Shown here in pieces: positions 15,550 through 21,424 of a stretch of 21,424 bases of DNA. Position numbers and translations under genes: made by a program. The DNA is from an uncultured Caryophanales bacterium (GTDB taxonomy: Bacteria; Bacillota_I; Bacilli_A; RFN20; CAG-826): NCBI GenBank assembly GCA_937902735.1, contig CALELS010000032.1:1-21424 (forward strand). The letters are read 5' to 3'. The first letter of the stretch is position 1; every line of letters starts with the position of its first letter. The notes below the pieces were generated by a model. That model did no database searches. It worked only from the letters and a program-made list of their open reading frames with translations, and was not told the DNA's origin.

Positions 15550-16953
15550 ATGCCCGAATTACCAGAAGTACAAACTGTTGTATATACATTACTAAGACTC
15601 GTTCTTAACAAGAAGATAGTAGGAGTTGATATTTTATATCCAAACACTGTTGATAATTTGAAGAACTATTTTTGTGATAATTTAAAGAACGCAACGATAA
15701 AAAATATTACAAGATATGGCAAATTTATCGTTTTTCATTTTGATAATGATTTTGTTTTAGTGTCTCATCTTCGTATGGAAGGAAAATATTTCTTAAAAAA
15801 CGAAGATGAAAATATAGTTAAACATGATTTGGTCGTGTTCCATTTTTCGGACAATACAAAACTCATTTATAATGACACCAGAAAATTTGGCAAGATGCGC
15901 CTACTAACTAAGGATAATTATTTAAGTGAAGAACCTCTTTCAAAAGTTGGTCCTGATCCATTCATGGTTAAAGAAAAAGATTATTTGTATTCAAAATATC
16001 GAAATAAGAATATTCCAATAAAACAAGTCTTGCTTGATCAAACAATAATGTCAGGACTTGGAAATATCTATGCTGATGAAGTCTTATTTGATACTCGTAT
16101 TCATCCTTTAACTGTTGCTAAAGATTTAAACAAAGAAGAATGTAAAAATTTGCTTGTATCTTCCAGAAAAATATTACTTGGTGCTCTTGAACTTGGTGGT
16201 TCAACTATCAAGTCATATCATCCACAAGAAGGTGTATCTGGAGAATTTCAAATTAAACTGAAAGTATATGGACATAAAGATGAACCATGCCCAAATTGTA
16301 AACATAGATTAAGAAAAATATTTGTAAATGGAAGAGGCACCACTTTCTGTCCAAATTGTCAAAAAAGAAAGAATGCTCCAAAAGTTATTGGGATAACTGG
16401 TAAAACTGCAACTGGTAAATCAACAGCCTCTTTATATTTACAAAAATTAGGTTGTAGATATATTTCTGCTGATAAAATTGTTGATGAATTATATCTCAAA
16501 GACGATGTTATTAATCTAATTAATAAAAAATTTCCAGAAGTTGTAAAAAATGGTCAAATAGTAAAACCAATTATTCGAGAAAAATTAACCAATGATCCTC
16601 TTTTTAAGAAAAAATATGAAAATCTAATCCATCCTCTTGTTTTTAAATATGCCGAAAATGAAATCAAGAGATATAGAGAAGACGATGTAATTGTTTTAGA
16701 AGTGCCACTATTATTTGAAACAAGATTTGATGATTTATGCGATGTTACTATTCTTTTAACAACTGATGAGAAAAGTCAAATTGAAAGAATTTCAAGCCGC
16801 GGAGTTAATCCAACAAAAGCTATTGAATTAAACAATAATTTTAATGAAATGGAAAATAAAAAGAAGGCAACATACGTTATTGTCAACAATAACGACTTAC
16901 CCTCTTTATATAAACAATTAGATATTATTTACGATAAAGTGATACACCACTAA
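15550..16953 (+). CDS. mutM-coaE: Fused formamidopyrimidine-DNA glycosylase (MutM/Fpg) and dephospho-CoA kinase (CoaE)
   Basis: One uninterrupted 467-residue frame with two enzymes. Residues 1 to about 273 are MutM/Fpg, which removes 8-oxoguanine and Fapy lesions: MPELPEVQT with catalytic P2 and E3, the lysine in RYGKF (K58), MSGLGNIYADEVLF with helix-two-turn-helix features, and a C-terminal zinc finger C247-x2-C250-x16-C267-x2-C270. From about residue 278 starts CoaE, which phosphorylates dephospho-CoA in the last step of CoA synthesis: Walker A GKTATGKST (284-292, K290), SADKIVDELY, and VLEVPLLFE. Only about seven residues link the zinc finger to the kinase. The usual lid pattern RI..Q is altered to a LNNNFNE stretch. 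The frame is open upstream to 15508, but MutM needs proline after the first methionine, so the ATG at 15550 is correct, one base after the polA stop. No Shine-Dalgarno is close; translation is probably coupled. Its last 29 nt overlap dnaI on the other strand. Confidence 0.93.
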   Translation: MPELPEVQTVVYTLLRLVLNKKIVGVDILYPNTVDNLKNYFCDNLKNATIKNITRYGKFIVFHFDNDFVLVSHLRMEGKYFLKNEDENIVKHDLVVFHFSDNTKLIYNDTRKFGKMRLLTKDNYLSEEPLSKVGPDPFMVKEKDYLYSKYRNKNIPIKQVLLDQTIMSGLGNIYADEVLFDTRIHPLTVAKDLNKEECKNLLVSSRKILLGALELGGSTIKSYHPQEGVSGEFQIKLKVYGHKDEPCPNCKHRLRKIFVNGRGTTFCPNCQKRKNAPKVIGITGKTATGKSTASLYLQKLGCRYISADKIVDELYLKDDVINLINKKFPEVVKNGQIVKPIIREKLTNDPLFKKKYENLIHPLVFKYAENEIKRYREDDVIVLEVPLLFETRFDDLCDVTILLTTDEKSQIERISSRGVNPTKAIELNNNFNEMENKKKATYVIVNNNDLPSLYKQLDIIYDKVIHH

Positions 16954-17830
16954 GATCATATTCTTTTGTGGCCATATCTTTTAAAAGTCTTGCAAGTTGC
17001 TTTCCTCTTATTGCACCACTTGCTTGACCAATTGAGTACATTTGTTGAATATCAGAAATACTAAATTCACTTGTGAAGAATGTGAGAAGATTTTGATGTT
17101 CTCTTTCACTCAAAAGAGGAATTACAATGGTGTCGCGAATATATTCTGATTTATATTCTTCACCAAAATCATCAATTACTAATAATGGGACTTTACTTAA
17201 TGCAAGCATAGTTTGAGCAAATTCATCTTTATTTTGGTAAGAAAGATCTGCTAATTCTTTAATTCTTTGAGGAGCGTTAATAATTGCAACAGTTCCCAAA
17301 TTAGAATTAACAAATTCGTTTGCTAAAGTAACAAGAAGAAAGGATTTCCCTACTTTATGATTTCCAATTACATATATCCAGCGAGACGATTCATTATTAA
17401 GAATTTTTAGAAATTCTTTAATGATTGGCCTTCTTTTTTCAGTTAAATCAAGCGTTTTAACAGAACTTGTTTTCCATTCTTGTGGAAAGTCATCATATAA
17501 ATAATGTGAATCAATTCTGATTTTTTCCATTAATTTATGACATGGTTTATATGTGACATTAATAAATTTACCTTCTTTAATTAAATCAATCGAAAGATGA
17601 GGGATTTCTTTATTGCATTTTTCGATACCAGGGCAATTCTTACAATAGTTATAATCCATGCGATAATCAGTTAAACGAGCAATATTATCTTTGACTTCTC
17701 CTACAGTAAGATTGAGTTTTTTGATTTGTTCGTAAACTTCTAAATCACTTCTTAGTTCATTAACAAGTTGGTTGATATAAGCTTTCATATCAACATCAGG
17801 CATAAAACCTTTTGGGTCTAACTTTTCCAT
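16925..17830 (-). CDS. dnaI: Helicase loader DnaI (primosomal AAA+ ATPase)
   Basis: A 301-residue DnaI-type loader that places the replicative helicase DnaC (E. coli DnaB equivalent) at the origin and at restarting forks. The N-terminal part (about 1-130) is the helicase-binding region with a zinc-type cluster C63-x2-C66-x5-C72 plus C97/H98. The AAA+ part has Walker A GNHKVGKS (156-163), Walker B LLVIDDFGEE (216-225), and sensor-like TFFTSEF and a C-terminal LARLLKDMA basic segment. Length equals that of Bacillus DnaI (about 311). Its ATG overlaps the dnaB stop by one base (TAATG), so the two are translationally coupled, and it is the last gene of the pair. The 3' end overlaps that of mutM-coaE by 29 nt with no terminator seen between. 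Confidence 0.93.
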   Translation of the reverse strand: MEKLDPKGFMPDVDMKAYINQLVNELRSDLEVYEQIKKLNLTVGEVKDNIARLTDYRMDYNYCKNCPGIEKCNKEIPHLSIDLIKEGKFINVTYKPCHKLMEKIRIDSHYLYDDFPQEWKTSSVKTLDLTEKRRPIIKEFLKILNNESSRWIYVIGNHKVGKSFLLVTLANEFVNSNLGTVAIINAPQRIKELADLSYQNKDEFAQTMLALSKVPLLVIDDFGEEYKSEYIRDTIVIPLLSEREHQNLLTFFTSEFSISDIQQMYSIGQASGAIRGKQLARLLKDMATKEYDLSGVSLYRK

Positions 17831-19137
17831 TATTTTTTACCCCCTCTTTTCATTGCAAATCCTGCTAAGATTGAATCCATTTCATCATCAGATATATGTT
17901 CAACCTCAGTTTCGGTTACTTTCTTTTCTTCCTTTGGAAGATTTTCTTTTTTTGTAGCAGTTTTATTAACTGAATTCATATTTGTTAGATAATTCATCGT
18001 ATCTAGAGCATTTTCAAGATGTTGTCTTTTAATAGATGCAGCAATTCTATCTGCAAATTTTAATCTTAAAACGTTATTACATTTAGCTAATGTGTAATCG
18101 ATAATTGCGTTTATAACGCCATATGAGAAGTTGTATGTAAATGATAAATGTTCTACAACTTCAACATCTCCTTGTGATGGTTGAGTATTATCTTGAAGTC
18201 TTGAAAGATATTCAATTGGTGAAGTTTCATCCATGAATTGAATTTTCTTAATTAAATCACTGTTACCTTCCACATCTGATTTATTAATCTTTTTAATTAC
18301 TACTTTTTTAGAACGTGGTGTTTTTGCTCTCTTTTTTACATTCTCTGCAACATCTTCAAATATTAGATGAGGTACCTCGTATGGCTTATATGTATCAACG
18401 ACTGCAAAAGCAACACCTTTTTCATCAACACCATATAGAGAAGCGATGCGTTCTAGTTCCACCATAGTTTTATTATCAAAAACACTTCTTCTTAATTGTG
18501 AATTCTGTTCAATTGCCTCAAAGAATTTTTCATAATTAAACTCAAGTTTAAGTTTACGAGTTTTATGTCCAATTAATGTATTTGATACTTCTTTAGTGAA
18601 TGAAGGATCATTATAGTCTGGTGTAAACATCTCAGTGAATGAAGCGGATACATCCTCATAACCTTCTGGTATTTTTAAATCTATTTCATATTTAGAAGCA
18701 ATTTCCATTGCACCTTTTTCACCAATAGCTTGAATTAATAATCCTTTAAACAAAATATCATCAAAGAAATCACGAGGATTCTTTGGTGCAAATAACATAT
18801 AGATATATGCTCTTTTATTCCCATCAACTCTTTCATATGTTTTGAGTAAACCAACTCCTTCAAGGAATTGTCTTGCACTTAAAAGCTGACCATAAGTCAT
18901 TTGAGTTTGTTTTGAAAGATGTTCTAAAGAATAGAAATCATCGGTTTTTGAATTGCGTTTTTGTTTTAATAAAGTTAGGTAAAGTATTGTTGATTGATAA
19001 CCAACAATTGGTTGATATAATTCAATGATTAAATCTTTATCAATATTGCTTAAAAGTGAAGCAAGTCGAATCTCATAAAAATCATTTTGTGAAGCGTACT
19101 CTACCATATTGGTTAGTATAGTATCATTTTGAGACAC
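17830..19137 (-). CDS. dnaB: Replication initiation and membrane attachment protein DnaB (Firmicutes type)
   Basis: A 435-residue relative of Bacillus DnaB, which with DnaD and DnaI loads the helicase at oriC and helps attach the origin to the membrane; it is not the E. coli DnaB helicase. The N-terminal half has a winged-helix character (LSKQTQMTYGQLLSARQFLEGVGLLKTYER). A DnaB_2/DnaD-like domain lies at about 300-395, including the typical VINAIIDYTLAKCNN followed by a basic stretch. The C-terminal tail is charged. Two starts compete: GTG at 19137 and ATG at 19107 (MVEYASQN); neither has a Shine-Dalgarno and both have a -10-like hexamer 5-7 nt upstream (TATAGA and TATACT respectively). The longer form is reported. 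It forms an operon with dnaI; nrdR, its neighbour in Bacillus, is missing. Confidence 0.88.
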   Translation of the reverse strand: MSQNDTILTNMVEYASQNDFYEIRLASLLSNIDKDLIIELYQPIVGYQSTILYLTLLKQKRNSKTDDFYSLEHLSKQTQMTYGQLLSARQFLEGVGLLKTYERVDGNKRAYIYMLFAPKNPRDFFDDILFKGLLIQAIGEKGAMEIASKYEIDLKIPEGYEDVSASFTEMFTPDYNDPSFTKEVSNTLIGHKTRKLKLEFNYEKFFEAIEQNSQLRRSVFDNKTMVELERIASLYGVDEKGVAFAVVDTYKPYEVPHLIFEDVAENVKKRAKTPRSKKVVIKKINKSDVEGNSDLIKKIQFMDETSPIEYLSRLQDNTQPSQGDVEVVEHLSFTYNFSYGVINAIIDYTLAKCNNVLRLKFADRIAASIKRQHLENALDTMNYLTNMNSVNKTATKKENLPKEEKKVTETEVEHISDDEMDSILAGFAMKRGGKK

Positions 19138-19142
19138 ATAAA

Positions 19143-19169
19143 TCTATAAAAAGTTTCGATGCTATCGAA
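19143..19169 (-). promoter_or_regulatory. Predicted dnaB promoter with a palindrome in the spacer
   Basis: The minus strand has TATAGA (19148-19143) 5 nt before the GTG. Just upstream, at 19155-19169, is a perfect inverted repeat TTCGAT-GCT-ATCGAA (plus strand), which would lie in the -35/-10 spacer, a classic operator position. A related element, GATGTTATCGAT, at 19224-19235 matches 10 of 12 bases of GATGCTATCGAA at 19158-19169. The -35 hexamer is poor. The bound protein is unknown. Confidence 0.45.
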
Positions 19170-19192
19170 TGTTTTTGATATTTTGTGAAAAG

Positions 19193-19277
19193 TTTTCCAC
19201 ATATTAAAATTATGTTTTTTTATGATGTTATCGATACTTTTATATAGTAGGAAAAAGATATCCACAACTTATCCACA
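19193..19277 (+). promoter_or_regulatory. Cluster of DnaA-box-like sequences
   Basis: Three same-strand matches to the DnaA box TTATCCACA: TTTTCCACA at 19193-19201 (one mismatch), ATATCCACA at 19258-19266 (one mismatch) and a perfect TTATCCACA at 19269-19277. The last two start 11 bp apart, about one helical turn, and the first is 65 bp upstream of the second, about six turns. They lie between divergent dnaB and pfkA. DnaA binding upstream of the dnaB operon is reported in B. subtilis, so an equivalent control site is the best reading. Confidence 0.6.
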
Positions 19278-19290
19278 TAAGATATTTTTT

Positions 19291-19307
19291 TCTTATTTCT
19301 AATAAGA
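19291..19307. repeat. Short perfect inverted repeat upstream of pfkA
   Basis: TCTTATT (19291-19297), three bases, AATAAGA (19301-19307). It lies between the DnaA-box-like cluster and the pfkA -10 element and could be an operator or a hairpin; AT-rich repeats of this size also arise by chance. Confidence 0.35.
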
Positions 19308-19348
19308 GGATATTTGTTATTGTTTTTTCTTTTAAATAAAAGAAGTAT

Positions 19349-19366
19349 TATAATTACATCAAGAGG
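19349..19366 (+). promoter_or_regulatory. pfkA -10 element and ribosome binding site
   Basis: Perfect TATAAT at 19349-19354, with no good -35 at 16-18 bp. AAGAGG at 19361-19366 lies 8 nt before the ATG at 19375. If the -10 is used, transcription would start at about 19361, so the leader is minimal but still includes the Shine-Dalgarno. Confidence 0.5.
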
Positions 19367-19374
19367 TTTTCATT

Positions 19375-20340
19375 ATGGTTAAAAAAGTAGCTGTACTTAC
19401 CAGTGGCGGTGACGCTCCTGGAATGAATGCATGTGTTCGTGCTGTTGTTAGAAGCGGCTTAAAAAACGGACTAGACATGTATGTTGTCTACGAAGGATAT
19501 AGAGGACTTGTCGAAGACAACATTGAACAAGTTGATCGTAATTTTGTTTCCGACACGATTAATCGTGGTGGAACTATTTTAAAAAGTGCTCGTCTTCCTG
19601 AATTCAAAGAAGAAGCCGTTAGAAAAATTGCTGTAGAAAACCTTAAGAAACGCGGAATCGATGGATTAGTTGTTATTGGTGGTGATGGTACTTATTTAGG
19701 TGCTAAGAAACTTACCGAGATGGGAGTTAGAACCGTTGGACTTCCAGGAACAATTGATAATGATATTGCTTCAACTGATGAAACCATTGGTTTTGATACA
19801 TGTTTAAATACTATTTGTGAATGTGTTGATAAGATTAGAGATACCACTGCTTCACATCAACGTTGCACGATGATTGAAGTCATGGGTAACCGTTGTGGTG
19901 ATCTTGCCCTTTATAGTGGCATTGCTGAAGGCGTTGAAATGATTATTACGCCTGACCATCCACTTGCTGAAGAAGAGATTTTTAGAACACTTAAAAAGTT
20001 ACGTGATAGCAAGAAAAAGCATTCACTTGTTATAGTCAGTGAAAAAGTATTCCCCGATATTTATGCATTTGCTAAAAAAGTTACGATTGAAACCGGTATT
20101 GAGACACGTGCACAAGTGCTTGGTCACATTCAAAGAGGTGGATCTCCATCTGCTCGCGATCGTATTTTGGCTACACGATATGGCGTTGAAGCTATTGATG
20201 CACTTTTAGATGGTGATAATGGAATATGTATTGGATATATTAATGGAAAGATGGTTCGTTATGATATTTATGAAGCTTTAGAACTTCCTCGTAATAAACA
20301 TTTCGATATGTTAAGAATCATCTCGTTGGTTAATAGATAA
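19375..20340 (+). CDS. pfkA: ATP-dependent 6-phosphofructokinase
   Basis: A 321-residue group A phosphofructokinase, standard bacterial length, converting fructose 6-phosphate to fructose 1,6-bisphosphate, the committed step of glycolysis. Motifs: VLTSGGDAPGMN (nucleotide binding, 8-18), IGGDGTYLGA (101-110), PGTIDNDIASTDETIGFDT with catalytic D128, EVMGNRCGDLALYSGIAEG, and LGHIQRGGSPSARDR. Glycine in GGDGT and in PGTIDND marks the ATP-using rather than the pyrophosphate-using type. The start follows AAGAGG and gives the canonical N-terminus. One base after its stop begins the ROK kinase gene (TAA-T-ATG), forming a glucose-entry operon. It is divergent from dnaB across a shared 237-bp regulatory region. 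In Bacillus pfkA is paired with pyk, so the kinase neighbour differs. Confidence 0.97.
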   Translation: MVKKVAVLTSGGDAPGMNACVRAVVRSGLKNGLDMYVVYEGYRGLVEDNIEQVDRNFVSDTINRGGTILKSARLPEFKEEAVRKIAVENLKKRGIDGLVVIGGDGTYLGAKKLTEMGVRTVGLPGTIDNDIASTDETIGFDTCLNTICECVDKIRDTTASHQRCTMIEVMGNRCGDLALYSGIAEGVEMIITPDHPLAEEEIFRTLKKLRDSKKKHSLVIVSEKVFPDIYAFAKKVTIETGIETRAQVLGHIQRGGSPSARDRILATRYGVEAIDALLDGDNGICIGYINGKMVRYDIYEALELPRNKHFDMLRIISLVNR

Positions 20341-20341
20341 T

Positions 20342-21184
20342 ATGAAAAAAGTTTTATCTTTCGATATCGGTGGAACAAATACAAGACTTGCTTTAATCAA
20401 TGAAAATTTTGAAATTGAAAAGCAGCTTATCTACCCTACTATTCGTGACTCAAAAGAAGCCTTTTTAGAGTCAATCAAAAAAATTATTTTAGACTTAGAT
20501 GTCGACATGGATGAAGTCTCTTATATTGGGGCTGGTGTACCTGGTGTTGTTGATAAAGAAAGAGCCTATATTATTGATTTACCAAATGTTCATATTAAAG
20601 ACATTCCTTTAGGTGAATATCTCGAAAAAGAATTTGGTAAAAAACTTGCTATTAGAAATGATGCTGAAGTCGCTTGTCTTGCCGAAGCAGTATTAGGAAA
20701 AGGTAAAAAATATAACCGTGTCTTCTTTATTACTATTTCTACTGGATTAGGTGGAGCACTCTGTGTTGATAAAGAAAATCAAGATTATGTTACTGAAATT
20801 GGACATACATCTTTTAGATTTCATGATGGATATTATGAATTTGAAGAACTTGCCAGTGGTACTGGTCTTGTTAAATTATGTAATCTTTGCGATTTAAAAG
20901 TTAAGAATGCGTCTGAATTCTTTAAATTAGTTATTGAGAACGATCATGATGCCTTAATGGTTTATAAAGAATGGTTAACAATTCTTTCTGATTTTGTGGA
21001 AATGATTCAAACTTCATACGAGCCTGATGTTATATGTGTTACAGGTGGGGTTATGAAAAGAAAGGATATCTTCTTTGAAGACCTTTGTACTTTAAATCCT
21101 TATTCTAATATTGTCGAATGTCATTTCTCCGAAGGCGCTGGAATTATTGGTGCTGCTATTTACGCCTTTAAATTCGTTAAATAA
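20342..21184 (+). CDS. ROK-family sugar kinase, probable glucokinase
   Basis: A 280-residue ROK kinase. Visible motifs: phosphate loop DIGGTNTR (8-15), GAGVPGVV (63-70), IRNDAEVACLAEAVLGKGK with catalytic D107, ISTGLGGAL (132-140), EIGHTSF (152-158, H155), and CVTGGV near the C-terminus. The zinc motif CxCGxxGCxE that follows EIGH in most bacterial ROK kinases is absent: FRFHDGYYEFEE stands in its place. Such zinc-less ROK forms exist, so it is not necessarily inactive. Likely reaction: glucose plus ATP to glucose 6-phosphate, supported by the coupling to pfkA; fructokinase or N-acetyl-sugar kinase activity remains possible. There is no clear Shine-Dalgarno; translation probably restarts after the pfkA stop one base upstream. 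It is followed by a terminator. Family is certain, substrate is inferred. Confidence 0.88.
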   Translation: MKKVLSFDIGGTNTRLALINENFEIEKQLIYPTIRDSKEAFLESIKKIILDLDVDMDEVSYIGAGVPGVVDKERAYIIDLPNVHIKDIPLGEYLEKEFGKKLAIRNDAEVACLAEAVLGKGKKYNRVFFITISTGLGGALCVDKENQDYVTEIGHTSFRFHDGYYEFEELASGTGLVKLCNLCDLKVKNASEFFKLVIENDHDALMVYKEWLTILSDFVEMIQTSYEPDVICVTGGVMKRKDIFFEDLCTLNPYSNIVECHFSEGAGIIGAAIYAFKFVK

Positions 21185-21200
21185 TCTCAGTTTTTCAACT

Positions 21201-21247
21201 AATCAAGTTAGATAGAGTAAATAATTTTTATTTAACTTGATTTTTTT
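21201..21247 (+). terminator. Intrinsic terminator of the pfkA operon
   Basis: AATCAAGTTA (21201-21210) pairs with TAACTTGATT (21233-21242), and T residues continue to 21247. The AT-rich loop can pair further inside (AAATA with TATTT). It lies just after the kinase stop and touches the next gene's cre-like site. Confidence 0.75.
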
Positions 21248-21275
21248 AAGCGCTTACATTAATAATGTATATATA
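21245..21275 (+). promoter_or_regulatory. cre-like site, palindrome and -10 region of the last lipoprotein gene
   Basis: TTTAAGCGCTTACA at 21245-21258 differs from the cre consensus TGWAAGCGYTWNCA at a single position. It overlaps a perfect inverted repeat TACATT-AAT-AATGTA at 21255-21269. A TATATA at 21270-21275 could be the -10, which would place cre over the -35 region. That arrangement would favour repression by CcpA, an inference. The first T residues of the cre also belong to the terminator tract of the preceding operon. Confidence 0.5.
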
Positions 21276-21294
21276 CGTAAAGGAGAATTATATT

Positions 21295-21424
21295 ATGAAA
21301 AGTAAATACGTAAGTTTATTACTTCTCGCAGCCTCTATGGCTTTAGCAGGTTGTAATAAAACAGAACCTTCTCCAGAACCAGGTCCAGAGCCAGAACCAG
21401 GCGGCGGCGGAGAAGGCGAATCGA
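21295..21424 (+). CDS. Lipoprotein, 5' part only (runs off the window)
   Basis: An open frame of 43 codons to the window edge. It begins MKSKYVSLLLLAASMALAGC, a typical lipoprotein signal peptide with lipobox LAGC and lipidated cysteine C20. The mature start is a proline/glutamate/glycine-rich linker (PSPEPGPEPEPGGGGEGES) of the sort that spaces a surface domain from the membrane. The Shine-Dalgarno AAAGGAGA at about 21279-21286 supports the ATG. The functional domain lies beyond the window, so function is unknown; a solute-binding lipoprotein or a surface adhesin are both possible. A cre-like site just upstream suggests carbon-source control. Confidence 0.8.
   Translation, partial: MKSKYVSLLLLAASMALAGCNKTEPSPEPGPEPEPGGGGEGES

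Noticed and set aside
16360..16390. Sequencing error joining mutM and coaE
   Set aside because: A single error could remove a stop, but no start codon with a Shine-Dalgarno lies at the junction and the frame runs smoothly through both domains; a real fusion is the simpler reading, though reads should be checked.
19193..19307. Chromosomal origin of replication
   Set aside because: DnaA-box-like sites and an AT-rich stretch are present, but only three boxes occur, dnaA and dnaN are not here, and a DnaA-controlled dnaB promoter explains them more simply.
1..21424. CRISPR array, prophage, transposon or toxin-antitoxin system
   Set aside because: No regularly spaced repeats, integrase, transposase, terminal inverted repeats or toxin-like small gene pairs were seen; the genes are housekeeping plus lipoproteins.
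1..21424. Mycoplasma-type genetic code with UGA as tryptophan
   Set aside because: All conserved proteins are full length under the standard code and conserved tryptophans are encoded by TGG.

Overview
The window is AT-rich chromosomal DNA from a low-GC Gram-positive bacterium (Firmicutes/Bacillota). The DnaB/DnaI helicase-loading pair, the Bacillus-like gene content and several lipoboxes point to class Bacilli, probably an uncultured or Mollicutes-related branch. All conserved genes read through in the standard code, tryptophans are TGG, and every visible stop is TAA except one TAG, so the UGA=Trp code of Mycoplasma is not in use. No phage, transposase, integrase, CRISPR array, tRNA or complete rRNA gene was seen. 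This looks like core chromosome, not an accessory island.

Layout. Positions 1-233 hold no gene I can name. A DUF523 (TudS-like) protein (234-665) converges on a small lipoprotein (713-1162, minus) across a shared bidirectional terminator. A minus-strand operon runs from 5985 to 1250: glycogen branching enzyme glgB, glycogen phosphorylase glgP and a dimeric dUTPase-like NTP pyrophosphatase. Then on the plus strand come acetate kinase ackA (6151-7347), a 420-residue lipoprotein (7499-8761), nanoRNase/pAp phosphatase nrnA (8838-9833), and an operon dnaE - polA - mutM::coaE (9905-16953), in which DNA glycosylase and dephospho-CoA kinase are one polypeptide. Converging on it, with a 29-nt coding overlap, is the minus-strand pair dnaB-dnaI (19137-16925). 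A 237-bp divergent region with DnaA-box-like sequences separates dnaB from the plus-strand operon pfkA - ROK glucokinase (19375-21184). The window ends inside another lipoprotein gene with a cre-like site upstream.

The genes form two themes. One is carbohydrate storage and fermentation: glycogen branching and phosphorolysis, glucose phosphorylation, phosphofructokinase, and acetate kinase giving ATP. The other is replication and repair: initiation and helicase loading (DnaB, DnaI), polymerases DnaE and PolA, 8-oxoguanine repair (MutM), dUTP clean-up and nanoRNA turnover (NrnA). From memory of the B. subtilis map, ackA, nrnA, dnaE, pfkA, polA, mutM, coaE, dnaB and dnaI occur in one chromosomal neighbourhood there, so this window looks like a compacted and partly inverted version of it.

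The most notable observations are the MutM-CoaE fusion, the DnaA-box-like cluster and palindrome between dnaB and pfkA, several promoters whose -10 element lies only about 5-7 nt before a start codon lacking a Shine-Dalgarno (suggesting leaderless mRNAs), cre-like sites before two lipoprotein genes, and the dUTPase gene in a glycogen operon. I found no clearly undescribed multi-gene system. All of this is from reading the sequence; no database search was run.
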